The notes: generated by a model not told the origin, from the letters alone. A stretch of 64,000 nucleotides of DNA from Neostapfia colusana (GCA_030760725.1 JASWHV010000012.1:46345652-46409651), one strand, 5' to 3'. Positions 44,001-54,190 are shown, numbered from the stretch's first letter. Made by a program: numbers and translations.

Positions 44001-44749
44001 TCTACTGACACCGCAGATGGGGCATCTAGTTGCGAGATCATGCTCTTTGCGATACAGAATACAAAGGTTCACACAAGCGTGTATTTTTGTCACACCTAGT
44101 GACATCGAGCAAAGAAGTTTCTTCGCTTTATAAGTGTTTATGGGCAGTTTATTGGGATTTGGAAGAATTTCTGCCAGAAGATTCAAAAGATCAGAGAACT
44201 ACAATCGGACCATCCGTGTGGCTTTCAACTTTAGTAGGTCTAGGACTGCACGCAATGTATTAAACTCTTTATCACAACCCTTTAATTCATCATATAAGAG
44301 CTCCTTCGCCGCATTTTACAATGTCTCCATTTTACTTAAACCTTTATTTTCTCCCATATAAATCAATAGACGTGGTTCGATGTGACGCAACATCTCCTCA
44401 CAATCAAACTCATTATCATCACCATCATCATCCTGATTGTCACTACCATAATCGATACGAGCATTATCGTCATCAGAACCTCTCTTATCATCTTTATCCA
44501 CCGCATGTTTATCTAACTCACCATGCTCTGTCTATATTATGTATTTTTTGAAACCCCTTTTCACCAAATGAGATTAGATTACTATAGTATCTATCCAAAC
44601 AATCTTATTCACAGTTGATACATGGACATAATATGTCATCTATCTTTTGCATCTTCGCATCTCTTGGACGCTTCAATAAAATTTGCAATATTTTGAATGT
44701 ACATAGGATCAGGTCTTGGAATTTTGCACATCCAAGTTCGGCGGTCCAT
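41080..44749 (-). pseudogene. tnp2: CACTA tnp2 transposase gene (broken)
   Basis: This is the transposase that cuts and moves CACTA elements. It starts at ATG 44749 (MDRRTWMCK.., transposase-associated N-terminus), with an acidic stretch (44501-44316), a Cys-rich part (RCPICGVSRYKKDYN near 44010), and the tnp2 core (43859-43038), including the conserved GTDVMNPFGEMS near 43620-43652, KQPDIKTDVFLEPLIEDMAKLW and a NGKLVFE segment. A DUF4218-type region follows (42185-41979: CKLEMCFPQSFFD .. LQRYLGVLKG), then TEEVVEGCTDYIKD .. IMKEHRRRFTEWLMD (41975-41448) and a DUF4216-like C-terminus to about 41080. Many stops and frameshifts occur (for example after 44316, 43950 and 42600). The 5' side shows a leader exon (about 45055-44845), an intron ending TTTTTACAG before the ATG, and a TATA box at 45061-45070. 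Confidence 0.88.
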
Positions 44750-45060
44750 CTTCTATGTCAAACTGTAAAAATAAAAATTATGATAGTAACCATTTCTTGA
44801 GCAAGTTTATACAAACAAATATTAGAAACAAATAATATTCTTTACAGTGATGGCACTTGGAGGCGAAGACGGCAACGTGCGCGCGCTTGGAGTATAGGGC
44901 GAGGACGGCGACGTGGGCTCGGCAGCGAGAGAGAGGACGGCAGCGGCGACGACGCCCAGGATGGCGGCGGCGGCGGCGAGTTGCAAATGTATTTTTTTTG
45001 CAGCCTGATGGCATCGATGTGAAATCTCCCGAGTTAGGTTTTTCGGTGTCCGAGCAATGC

Positions 45061-45070
45061 TTTATATAGT
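45061..45070 (-). promoter_or_regulatory. TATA box of the tnp2 transcription unit
   Basis: Minus-strand CTATATAAAGC lies directly next to the subterminal-type repeat (CCGCCTGTGATAA) and upstream of the GC-rich leader exon. It mirrors the plus-strand promoter at 47468. Confidence 0.6.
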
Positions 45071-45900
45071 CGTCCATTATCACAGGCGGGTTTTAAGGTG
45101 GTTCATTAAAAACCGTCTGTGATAATTGCCTCTTCATAGGTCTGCTCTTCAGTTTCTTCTTCCTTTGCTTCATTTTTGTTTATATTCCAATGTAAATACT
45201 CAAACATGTATGGATTCTGCAAATTAAGTCCAAACTCGATGATTTTTTTTCTATATTCTTCAAAAATTAATATATACCAGATGGAACAAAAAGTTTTAAA
45301 CTTATATAGGTAACATTGTTATGTTTTGGTAAATATAGAACTAATTTATATGCACATATTATTCAGATTTTCATATCTCCTAAAAAAAAGGATCTTCCAC
45401 TGAAAGTTGGTTTGTATGAACATTTTGTCTTATTTTTACATGTATGATTTTTTAATTTTTTAAAGCAACCCAACATGTCAAAATTCAAATTATCCATTAT
45501 TCTAATGAAATGCTCATATACATATCAGACATTCTTCAAATTTTGAACACACATTGATTCCAACAAATTTGTAGAAATCAAAATCATAGAAGTTGGTATG
45601 ATGGCTAAAAGGTCCCATAGAAAAATTCACTCACAAAATCATTGTATTATGCAAGATACAAAAATTAGAAATAACCTATTTATTTGTTTTTTATGTTCTG
45701 ACCAATTTCAAAAGTTTTTCCATGTGAAATTTAATGACCACCTGTAATACTAAATCATATTACAAGAACTTGGAATTCGGGCATTTATAAGCCCCCTCAT
45801 TTTGACCAAGAATTTAATTAATCCTAAACTTTGTAAACTTTTTTCACAGCCAGTTCTATATTAAAAAACCGTCTGTGATAATACATCTTCGCATTCGGTG
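45071..45900. repeat. CACTA central region, tnp2 side: subterminal-type repeats and AT-rich DNA
   Basis: Inverted copies of CCGTCTGTGATAA/TATCACAGGCGG flank the tnp2 promoter (45073-45130), and another copy lies at 45866-45885. The AT-rich stretch between has no ORF; 45435-45485 repeats about 40925-40975. Confidence 0.6.
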
Positions 45901-45924
45901 TTTAATTAATCTTCGAGGAGGAGG

Positions 45925-46130
45925 ACGGTCGCATGTCGGTCGCACTTCTCTGCACCACCGGCCGCAATTAAGTTCTCTACAGCTCTTCCTCCTCGGGCCG
46001 CTCGTCCCCCATTGTCAATAATGGAAGACGCGCTTTTATCTCGCCCATCTCTGCACCACTGACCATAATTAAGTTCTTCGCACCCCTTCCTCCTCGGGCC
46101 GTGCGTTTCCCTTTCGTCCAACTCTAGCCG
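45925..46130. repeat. Two tandem copies of a ~114-bp GC-rich unit
   Basis: The CTCTGCACCAC..AATTAAGTTCT..CTTCCTCCTCGGGCCG block occurs at about 45945 and 46059. It may be leader sequence of the captured SCE1-like gene. The minus-strand ORF over it is composition-driven. Confidence 0.5.
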
Positions 46131-46257
46131 CTCTCTCTTCGAATCATTAGCGATCAACCAACTCCAGTGCGACCGCCACCTGCCGTCCACTGTTCGCCAT
46201 CGCCGTCGTCGTCATCGCCATCACTCCACCTCCTATTCTATGTCGTCGTCGTTGTTC

Positions 46258-47095
46258 ATGGCTGGGAACTTTGTTATTAACTTGGCGCATGGCCGACTCA
46301 AGGAGGAGGCTTGGCGTGGCGCAAGAACCACCCCCATGTATGTACATATGGCACACCGGTCACTCTGAAGTTTTATTTTTCCGTCTTGTTTGTTTTTGGT
46401 ATTTGCAATTTCATGGCTCGCCATTTGCATCACTTGTTGTCCAATTTCTCTACATAGAGTTTCTCTACGAAGCCTGGGTTGGTAGACTTAATGAAGTGGT
46501 AGTGCATTGTCCCCGGTAAAGAAGGGGTAACTCATGAATAATAAGCACAATCTAGTATAACCATCGTCCCCTTATTAATGAATTTTCTTTGTAGACTGAC
46601 TGGGAAGGTGGTTACTACCCACTGACAATCTCCTTCTTAGAGCACTATCCCTTAGTACCTCCATGATGCGCCTTTCCACCTAGTTTCTTCCACCCGAATG
46701 TACATCGCTCAGGGGCACTCTGCCTTGGGGTTCTTGATTGTAAGATAGACTTATTTTGCTCAAGTAATTAGTAATTGTTGCCAAACGTATTTGAAGTGGT
46801 TTCTTATGTTGCTTAAATTGATATTTCATAGGGGTGGTGTCCTAGTATTAATGTCAAAATTTTACTACTTGAAGCTCAGCGTTTGCTTCATCATCCTAAT
46901 GCGCCCGATGTTGAAAATAATTGCTATAATCTAATTATCAAGGTTAGTAACTTTGTGTTCGTGAGCAACCTAGGTTCTATATATCATTCCTCATTCGACA
47001 TTTGTTATTTTAAAGAATTTCAATGTTATTTTCAAGATTCAGAGGAATAAAAGAGACATGTTTGGGGGCAAGCTCGATGGCACAATTTAGATTGA
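46258..47095 (+). pseudogene. SCE1: Captured SUMO-conjugating enzyme E2 (SCE1/UBC9-like) pseudogene
   Basis: In plants SCE1/UBC9 takes SUMO from the E1 as a thioester and passes it to target lysines. Five exon-like blocks are collinear with the E2 fold: 46258 on (MAG .. AHGRLKEE.AWR, then RKNHPH after a shift); about 46457-46526 (VDLM.W.CIVPGKEG); 46595-46739 (TDWEGGYYPLTISFLEHYP, CAFPPSFFHPNV, active-site Cys TGC at 46721-46723 in GALCLGVL); 46832-46942 (WCPSINVKILLLEAQRLLHHPNAPDVENN); and 47037-47093 (SEE.KRHV). The introns keep GT..AG ends (46527-46594, 46740-46831, 46943-47036), so genomic DNA and not cDNA was captured. It is dead: stops replace a Lys codon (TAG near 46499) and a Tyr codon (TAA 47048-47050), with indels in exons 1 and 2. 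It lies between subterminal-type repeats in the CACTA central region. Confidence 0.85.
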
Positions 47096-47318
47096 TCGAT
47101 GGGAGCTTCACAGTAATATAAGTCTGAAATGTATAGTTTAGAGGGCACACAATGTGTATAAACTATAAAATGTTCATTGAGTTGCAAATGTTTATCTCTG
47201 AATTGCAATGTTCGTAGGTTCTAAATGTTCATTGTGACAATGATGCAAATTTATTATCTCTGCTCGCGAAGTGGCAACAGACAAATATACGAAAAGAACA
47301 TAACTTAAACATTTTTCA

Positions 47319-47490
47319 TAGGCGGTGTTTAACTAAAAGCCACCTGTGAAAATCTGGACCTATATAAGGCCGCTCAGGCAGTTCTAAATTACAATTTACA
47401 AACCACCTGCACTAATACATCTTCACAAGCGGTGTTTAACTAAGAGCCGCCTGCAAAAATCTGCGCCTATATAAGGCCGCTCGGTCCCCT
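47319..47490 (+). promoter_or_regulatory. Duplicated promoter module of the CACTA plus-strand gene
   Basis: Two ~64-bp copies (47319-47384 and 47427-47490) each hold AGGCGGTGTTTAACTAA-like repeats, a CCGCCTG core and TATATAAGG (47361-47369 and 47468-47476). A GC-rich leader (47500-47870, Pro-rich ORFs in several frames) follows, consistent with a transcription start just after 47490. Confidence 0.6.
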
Positions 47491-47499
47491 CAAAAAAAC

Positions 47500-47873
47500 C
47501 GAACCCTTGAGATTTTACTTAAACGCCGTCAGGCTGCCAAGATTCTCCTTTGCCTCCAAATCTCTCGCCACCGAGCTCCGTCCTCGCCGCTGAGCTTCGT
47601 CACCGTCGCCGTTGCCATCTATGTACGCCCGCCTCTTTCCTACCTTCTCTCCCTCCTCCCTTCTCTGTCCCCCACGCCGCCTCCTTCCCTCCCCCCTTCC
47701 CGTGCCACCTACCTCCTCGCCCTCGTCGTCGACTCTCTCCTCCCTTTTCTACCCCCCTCCGGCACCATCGCTGCCGCACCCCCTTGCCTTAATCCTCCCC
47801 GCACCGCCTCCTCCTTCCCGGCATCTACCCCCAACCATGCGGTGCCCCCTCCCCACCGTCCCCCACCACCGGT
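47500..47873 (+). other. GC-rich leader of the CACTA plus-strand gene
   Basis: C-rich, pyrimidine-biased leader sequence is interrupted by the solo LTR at 47874 and resumes at 50719 (gcgctctcccactgcgccg). Pro/Ser-rich ORFs exist in two frames and neither is convincing as a protein. Confidence 0.5.
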
Positions 47874-47940
47874 GTAACACCATCAATTTCACTACCATGC
47901 ATTGCATACATTTTTCATGTAGAGAAGCATTTAAAAAGAA

Positions 47941-48095
47941 GTAGAAATAGAGAAAGGAATGTAGAAATGGAGAAAGGAACATAGAAATGGAGAAAGGAAT
48001 GTTCAAATGGAGAAAGGAACATAGAAATGGAGGAAGGAATATAGAAATGGAGAAAGGAACATAGAAATGGAGAAAGGAATATAGAAATGGAGAGT
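47941..48095 (+). repeat. 19-20-bp minisatellite
   Basis: About eight tandem copies of a GAAATGGAGAAAGGAAYRTA unit form a purine-rich array near the 5' end of solo LTR B. No spacers, so it is not a CRISPR array. Confidence 0.85.
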
Positions 48096-48309
48096 AATGA
48101 AAATAAAATAGCTAAACTGAGCCACCCCAAATTTTCCCCAAATTTCCCGCTTCCCAAAAATTCCCAAATTCTTCCCAATTTTTCTGGATTTCCCCAAATT
48201 CCCCAAAATTCCCCTAGGGGGGAATTTCCCCCACATTTTGGGGGAATTTTCCCCCAAATTGGCCGCACCAATTAGGGGGGAGACCCCTTGGCCGCAGCCC
48301 TTGAGTGGG

Positions 48310-48520
48310 GGGAACCCTACCCCCCACCTTTAGGACTCTTTGGTTAAGTCCCCCACCTTTAGGACTCTTTGGTTAAATACCCCACCTCTAGGACTCTTTG
48401 TTTCCACCTTTAGGACTCTTTAGTTGAGTCCCATCTTGCTAGGACTTTTTTTCCACCGCTAGGACTCTTTGGTTGAGTCCCATCTTGCTAGGACTCTTTG
48501 TTTCCACCCCTAGGAATCTC
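48310..48520 (+). repeat. TTTAGGACTCTTTGG repeats
   Basis: Six or more irregular copies of a 25-35-bp unit (cacctttaggactctttggtt) lie in solo LTR B, upstream of its TATA-like site. Confidence 0.75.
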
Positions 48521-49137
48521 TTTTCCCCCTTATAAGTATAACCCCCCAGCCGCCCCCTATTCCTTTTGGCCGCTGCCCCCCCAGGTCACCGAGTTACCCT
48601 CCCCCTCTTCCCAAGTCGCCGAGTCCCCCCCCTTGCCGTAGTTTGGACACCGTCGAGCCCCGTCACGCCTCGCCATCGCCAGAGAAGAAACCCGACGTTC
48701 TGCCCTACCATAATTCTCCGCAGAAAAATCCCCCGCTGCTGCCATTGTTAGGAGGGAGGCCCTGCCGCAAGAAAAAAGTGAGGTAGGTCTTCATTACCCC
48801 TGTTACGACGTCGCCGCTGTTTCTTCGCACCCATTTTCATCGCCCCCTTCGCGTAGAAACTTTTGCATGTGGACAGATCATGTTTTGGTCGATTTTTCAC
48901 GGTGGAATTGATCTACATCTTGTGTCAAGATCATAACCACGTCCACACTTGATTCCAGCACCCTTGTTCATCATAAAACCCCATGAAAGCCCATTAAAAC
49001 ATGCAAGAACACGTACAAACTGGTTTTATAAAACTGCACTATAGGATTTGCATTCATCTACCCCATTGCACTCTCGAGTAAAGTTTGTGCATGATGATTG
49101 ATTGCTGTAAATTTTGTATGTGCGTGGTCGTGAGTAG

Positions 49138-50448
49138 AAGGACAAGCTCAAGAGGCCGTCTACAAGGAACTACAGCACCAAGATTTCGAGACGCTTGAGA
49201 AACACGAACCACGGGAGCAAGGCAAGTTCCCATTGACCATATTGATCCCATGTTCTTGAAACTGTTTTGCTTACGAAAACTTGTATGCTTGTGTCAACTT
49301 GATGGGACACCCTTTTATAGGAGTTTACTAGTTTTTTAACCATCCTTGTCGCTGGGAAAGTTGATGAGTCGGGTATGGTCGTTTTCCCTTTTGCATCACT
49401 TAATTTACCGGATACGGGAAGCTGAAATAAAACATGGTTAGCTACTGCACTCATAAGATTAAACATGATGAGAACTTGATGATTAATAAGCATGGAATCG
49501 TGGAGATCTAGGCGAGCTTGGTTCGTGGATGTTGTTGAATGATATGGTGGTTTGCTTGCCGTAGATCTAAGGACCGGTTCATGCAAGCACATGCCAGGAA
49601 AATAGTGCCACCACAAGGCCAAATATGGGTGCGGCTTAGCTTACTAATTAGGTGTGTTGCTAGATCGTTATGGACCGTTGGATGGCGCGGGGAATGGGAG
49701 TCGAGAGGGACTGCCCTGGGAACTGCATGGCACAAGAGGGGGCCCGTGGGTGGGAGAATGGAGATTCGAGCCTGCCGGTGAAACCTCAGTGGGTCTGTAC
49801 ATCCTAGTAGCCCCTTTGTAAAGGCTATTCTGTGATCTCTTGGCCATATAACGACGGTTGTGTACTGGTATAATGGAGGTTTCTCTAGTCACCAACGGGT
49901 GACGAAATCACGAACTTGTGGATAAAGTGGTGCCACCTCTGCAGAGCGTAAAACTATCATGATAGCCGTGCTTCCGGCCACAAGCACCTGGCCAACTTCC
50001 ATGATTAGAGGCAAAACTTGGGATGTTTATTCGGTATGGTTATGGTATGGTCATTGGGATTGGTTTTGGGACTGTTTTGAGTCATGAAAATGAGTTTGGT
50101 TTCAGTTTTATGAAAATGAGATGGTTATGAATATTTATGAGTATGAGATGAACTTGAGAAAGATTATTGGCTGGTTGAGACTTGATAAATGGTGAATTAT
50201 GATGAAAGAATGTTGCTGCTTTACTTGGTTATATTGGGATTTAATTCATCCAGAAATAGTTGCTGTTTTACCATGTTTGAGAAATAAAATTTGCTTGCTA
50301 CAATGAGCCTTTTTATTCCCTACCTTGTTGTAAGCTACATGTCATACTTTTCCCACACTTGCTGAGTACGACATGTACTCACCCTTGTTGCATTACCACA
50401 TATATATAAGCTACAGAAGAATATTTCGAGGAACATGTGGAGTACTAG
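49138..50448 (+). CDS. Putative spliced acidic microprotein in solo LTR B
   Basis: Exon 49138-49221 (84 nt, after GTGAGTAG) and exon 50417-50448 (32 nt, after AGCTACAG) are joined across a 1195-nt intron with the GC donor CAAG|GCAAGT. Phase is 1 at both joins, as in the other families. The frame is open: QEAVYKELQHQDFETLEKHE .. then EEYFEEHVEY and TAG. The shared ELxxxxQDFE wording links it to solo LTR A. Exon 1 closes this frame if it ends at 48784, so the start codon is unresolved. Confidence 0.4.
50363..50381 (+). other. LTR hairpin (solo LTR B)
   Basis: TGAGTAC-GACAT-GTACTCA is a perfect 7-bp stem preceded by CTTGC, 35 nt upstream of the inferred acceptor and 337 nt from the LTR end. Confidence 0.75.
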
Positions 50449-50718
50449 GCGTGCCCACTACTGTCAACATGGCTGTAGAGTTGAAGATTGGAGCCTGCTG
50501 TTTTAGTCATTTTTCCGCTGTCGTTTAGAGACTTCCGCAGCAAGAATGAGTTAGATATTCATGAGTGAGACAATGTGTCGGTGTAATAAAGTACTTAAAC
50601 ATTTTTCGTACATGGTTATATTCTGAATTCAGTTTGTGGAATACATGTTTATGTGTGATGAACATCCTGGGCACACATATGCATTCACTTGGTTCATTTT
50701 TCGGAACCGGGTGTCACA

Positions 50719-51149
50719 GACGGCGCTCTCCCACTGCGCCGAGCCCCCCTTTAGATTGTTTAGATTACTTGTTTAGAGACCTTGACAATTGCTTAGATTA
50801 ATTGTTTAGATTTTGTTTGAAGGTGGACCAGAGAGAAAATTGTTTAGAGAGAAAATTAATGGTTTACATCAGAAAGCAAAGCAAATTTAGCTCAATTGTT
50901 TCTTCTACATTTTCTGTGTGTGTGTGTTCATACCGGCACCAAATAGTTGTTTAGAATAGTTGTTGTGTTAATGGAGATAGTCTCGTTGTGCTAGCAAGTA
51001 GTCCATGTTGTCTTTGTAAACACTGAGTACTATGTTGTCTTTGTAAATCTACCATGTTCATTCTATTTTATCTATTAGGATGTGATTTTATATATTAGGA
51101 TGTCTTTGTAATCACTGAGTACTATAACAAGAAACCCCTCTTGTTGCTT
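50719..51149 (+). other. Continuation of the CACTA leader and first intron
   Basis: Leader sequence continues from 47873, then AT-rich, TTTAGATTGTTTAGATT-rich DNA that looks like an intron. I see no coding signal. Confidence 0.4.
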
Positions 51150-54100
51150 TTCAAGTTCTAACTTGGAAAACCCTAAGAAGACTGGTGCTGGTAGTAACAA
51201 TGAAGCTGACAATATTGAGTTTAGTGACTCCAGAAGTTCAGGCTCGTATCACAGTCCATCGGATCCTTTTCCAAATATAAAAATTAAAAAGACTTCAGAG
51301 CATCTCGACCAAGAATATGATCCAGCCGGTGAGGTATGGATCACGAATCTTAACTCCAGCAGTTTAAGTTAATGTTGGTTGTCAAGTATATGAAGTCTTA
51401 TAATTCTTTTCTACCTAGCTTAATTGCCAAGACAACGAGGTGACTTCCGCTCCTAAAACCGTAGAAGGTTCTCCAATGATTGAATCCTCAAATTCAGTCA
51501 AGCAAAAATGAGGGCAACGAGGTCCCAATAAGGGTCTATTGATCCGTATCATATACATAACAAGTGTCAGTCCAGGTGGGCTTCCCCAAGAACCACTTGA
51601 TTCAGTTACAAAGTACCGAAATGCATGTGGTTGTCTTGTTAGAGTGCTCGTGCCGATCACAACCTAGAATTGGAGAAAATTCCCTGAGGCGAACAAGAAT
51701 GAGTTGTGGGATAAGTTAAAGAAACAATTCAAGTTCCCAAAGGCACGGCTATAAAGAAAGCAACATTGGTCTCTTGTGGAAAGAAGTTTCGTGGCTAGAA
51801 GAGTGAAATGAATGCTTATGTTAAGGACAATAAGGTCCCTAGCCCGAAGAAGATGGGAAAAATCATACAACCTCAGTGTCAAGAATTTGTTCGTTAAAAG
51901 ACCACACCTAAGGCTAAAGCCCTTATTGAATCTAGGTTAGAGCTTGCCAAAAAGAACAAATACCATCATCGCTTGGGGTCTACCGGATATGCCCCCAAAG
52001 TTGAGAAATGGAATAAAATATTAGAGGAAACTTTCAGTTTGGGCAATCCTGACTCGCTACAAGGCTGCGATGAGAGAACTAAGCGGTGGGTCTTAGCTCG
52101 GTCAGGTTTGACCAGCGAGGGCAAATTTGGAAAGCCCGGCTCTGTGAACCAAGTAGAGCAAAAAATGAAAGAAGTAATTGAAAAGCAACAGAAGGGTCTC
52201 TTCAAGCCGAAGAAGGAGAATGACCAACTTACCACTATGCTAGGTAAACCTAAACACGGTGGACGGGTTCCAGCAATCTCTTCTCAGATGTCCTATAGAG
52301 ATGGTTTCCCGAACGATAAAGAGTTATATAGAAGATGTGACAAGTTCAAGAAGACAATTGAAGATACGATTGATCGAAAGGTCAAGGAATCTGTGAAAGC
52401 AACAATAGATAAACTTATAGAATCAGGACAATTAACGCCAGAGAATTGAGCGATGGTTCCCGTGGCAAAGGAGTATTTGATATCTCCAACTTTCTACCCT
52501 AGAAGTGTAGGTTTTGTGCCAGGATCAGGGTCAAGCCACAAGTTACCTGTCGATGATATTGTTAAGGACACATGTTGTCATCTTCTTGTCCCGATCGGCG
52601 TAGCAGGGAACAAAACAAAACAGGTTGCCACTGCTATGGCAAAGCCGAATCATGTCTTCAACGGCAATTCACTTCCATTGTATTATGCCGTGGTGCAAGT
52701 TCTTCATATCATGGATAATGATTATGAAGATTATGAAATAGACCACATCACACCTGAGGGGATCACGAATCTAGGGCTGGCCGTCAACCAGTTAATCCTT
52801 TGGCACCGACGCGATATCGTGTTGGACGATGAGCCGAGGTCTAGCCCCGTCGCATCTCGAAAGACTGCAGCCCTGTCTTCTTCGCCGAAAGTCCAGGAAG
52901 ATCCGCTTCCACTATGTCCAAGCAAGGATGATAGTAACCTTGCTAGTAAATATAACCAAGAGCAACCAGTTGAACAACAGATTGAAGCAGTACAAGAGCA
53001 AGCTGCTGGTAGTAAAGAGCAATCAGTTGAACAATAGGTTCAACAACAGGCCAATGTCCAAGTTCCGACGACAACTCCTCAGTCAATGCCTGTGAAGGTT
53101 AGCTCATATGAAAATAAAGAACCTTCTAAAGAAGTGTCAAAATCTTTGGAAAAAATGAAAAAATATTACAAAATCTAATGCATCTCGTACTTCACATGAG
53201 CCAACATTAGAACATATTGAGGAGTTGGAAGAAGACGGGGTGAAATATACTCGGGAGACGGCTTTAGTTAAACCAGGAGTTCCAATATACAAGATTCAAG
53301 ATGTTCCTTTTAAATATGAGAATGGGAAGCCGTTCATGACATCGGCACAGCTTAGCAGACAACCTTTCCCGCTCAGAAGAATGCACGAGTGATACATCAC
53401 TGCCAGCACAAAATATGACATTTGTTACGCCATATTTCATGTGCCAAAAGAAGCATTCTGTAGCATTGGAGAAGATAAACGAGCCCTTCTCTTTGAAGGT
53501 CTGCGGAGCCTTTTCTATCGAGGCATGCACGAAATCAACCTGCTACTCGTCTGGTGCTTGTAAGTGCCTCTAATATTTTGTATTTTCTTTTCTTACTACA
53601 TGCATACACATGTCATGAGATTATAACAACTCTGGACTTATTCAATAGGATGCAATACATGGATAATGAAAAGCTGAACTCCAAGACAGGTATCCTTGAC
53701 CTACAGTTGTAAAGTCAAATTTTCACTTTCAGGTGCAACTGGACTCAGAACAGTACAAGAACATGACAAAAAAAAACAATTCAAAAAATCATTCGCAAGC
53801 CAAAAGAAGGATAAAAAGATAAAGGTTGCAGCCTACATAGGACATGCCATGTTTAACTTTGTCAAAGATGGCAAGGACCTCATAAAGGCTCCGTACCACT
53901 TCGAGTAAGTTCGGCACATGGCATGGAAATAGCAATTATTGCTAATTGTAACTTAACACGTGTGTTTGTACGTGTGCAGTAAACACTACATAATGATCTT
54001 CATTAAGCCAATGCAAGGTTTGAAAACAGTCTTGGACTCAGCATATTACTCAAAGAAACTTACAAATATTTCCTTGACATTTTGAGAACGAACGGTTATT
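51150..54100 (+). pseudogene. CACTA second gene: En/Spm-associated protein with DUF8039 and Ulp1-like C-terminus
   Basis: A decayed multi-exon gene of the kind that accompanies tnp2 in grass CACTA elements. Segments in order: an acidic N-terminus (51150-51335, ending at a GAG|GTATGG donor), a basic conserved region (KYRNACG near 51610, WDKLKKQF, KKNKYHHRLG near 51970), 51973-52449 (WVLARSGLTSEGKFG, ENDQLTTMLG, KHGGRVPAISSQMSYRDGFP), the DUF8039-like domain (52550-52830: HLLVPIGVAG .. ITPEGITNLGLAVNQLILWHRRDI), a Gln-rich linker, 53230-53560 (ending TGCTT|GTAAGT), then a Ulp1-like cysteine protease end with HYIMIFIKP and VLDS (about 53980-54035). Stops and frameshifts are frequent (TGA 51518, TAG 51797, TAA near 51895, TGA 52447, TAG 53035, a shift near 54050). 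The catalytic Cys region is not clearly present. Confidence 0.8.
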
Positions 54101-54134
54101 CGATACTTTTAATATATATACACACATATATATA

Positions 54135-54150
54135 GGTTGGTGTCGTAGTG
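54135..54150. repeat. Candidate right terminus of the CACTA element
   Basis: GGTTGGTGTCGTAGTG matches the inverted left terminus at 13 of 16 positions. It could instead be the decayed last exon of the Ulp1-like gene (the region expected to hold its active-site Cys), so the call is tentative. Confidence 0.45.
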
Positions 54151-54170
54151 TGAGCTGTGATACTCCCCTC

Positions 54171-54190
54171 GGTCTGCTCGGAAGCAGACC
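54171..54190. other. Perfect 8-bp-stem hairpin
   Basis: GGTCTGCT-CGGA-AGCAGACC lies 15 nt from the start of the GC-rich block. Confidence 0.85.

Larger units (their letters stand above)
47874..50718 (+). mobile_element. Solo LTR (family B) inside the CACTA element
   Basis: The sequence runs TGTAACAC..GTGTCACA, 2845 bp. The flanks ACCGG and GACGG match at only 3 of 5 positions, so the target-site duplication is decayed or absent. Its 3' two thirds are collinear with solo LTR A. A TATA-like TTATAAGTATAA lies at 48531-48542, a GC-rich first exon with donor GAG|GTAGGT at 48784/48785, then the acidic exon pair. The start of the LTR holds a 19-20-bp minisatellite and C-rich low-complexity DNA. No internal domain is present. 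Confidence 0.8.
39313..54150. mobile_element. CACTA (En/Spm) DNA transposon, decayed, with insertions
   Basis: The left terminus is CACTACTACAAAAACC at 39313, followed by subterminal copies of AACCGCCTGTGATAA and its inverse. Inside are a tnp2 transposase gene on the minus strand and a DUF8039/Ulp1-like gene on the plus strand, diverging from a central repeat-rich region. A captured SCE1-like pseudogene and a small captured ORF are included. Solo LTR B (47874-50718) is nested in it. The right end is less certain: GGTTGGTGTCGTAGTG at 54135-54150 matches 13 of 16 bases of the inverted left terminus, but the 3-bp flanks (TGG, TGA) differ and the interrupted copia does not resume after it. Confidence 0.75.

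Noticed and set aside
45906..46190. Minus-strand ORF over the ~114-bp tandem units.
   Set aside because: It is antisense to the likely SCE1 leader and arises from repeated GC-rich sequence.
47550..47944. Pro/Ser-rich ORFs that could be a novel protein.
   Set aside because: C-rich leader DNA reads open in two frames; part of it enters the inserted solo LTR.
47941..48095. Possible CRISPR-like array.
   Set aside because: Units are contiguous with no unique spacers, and the context is a plant LTR.
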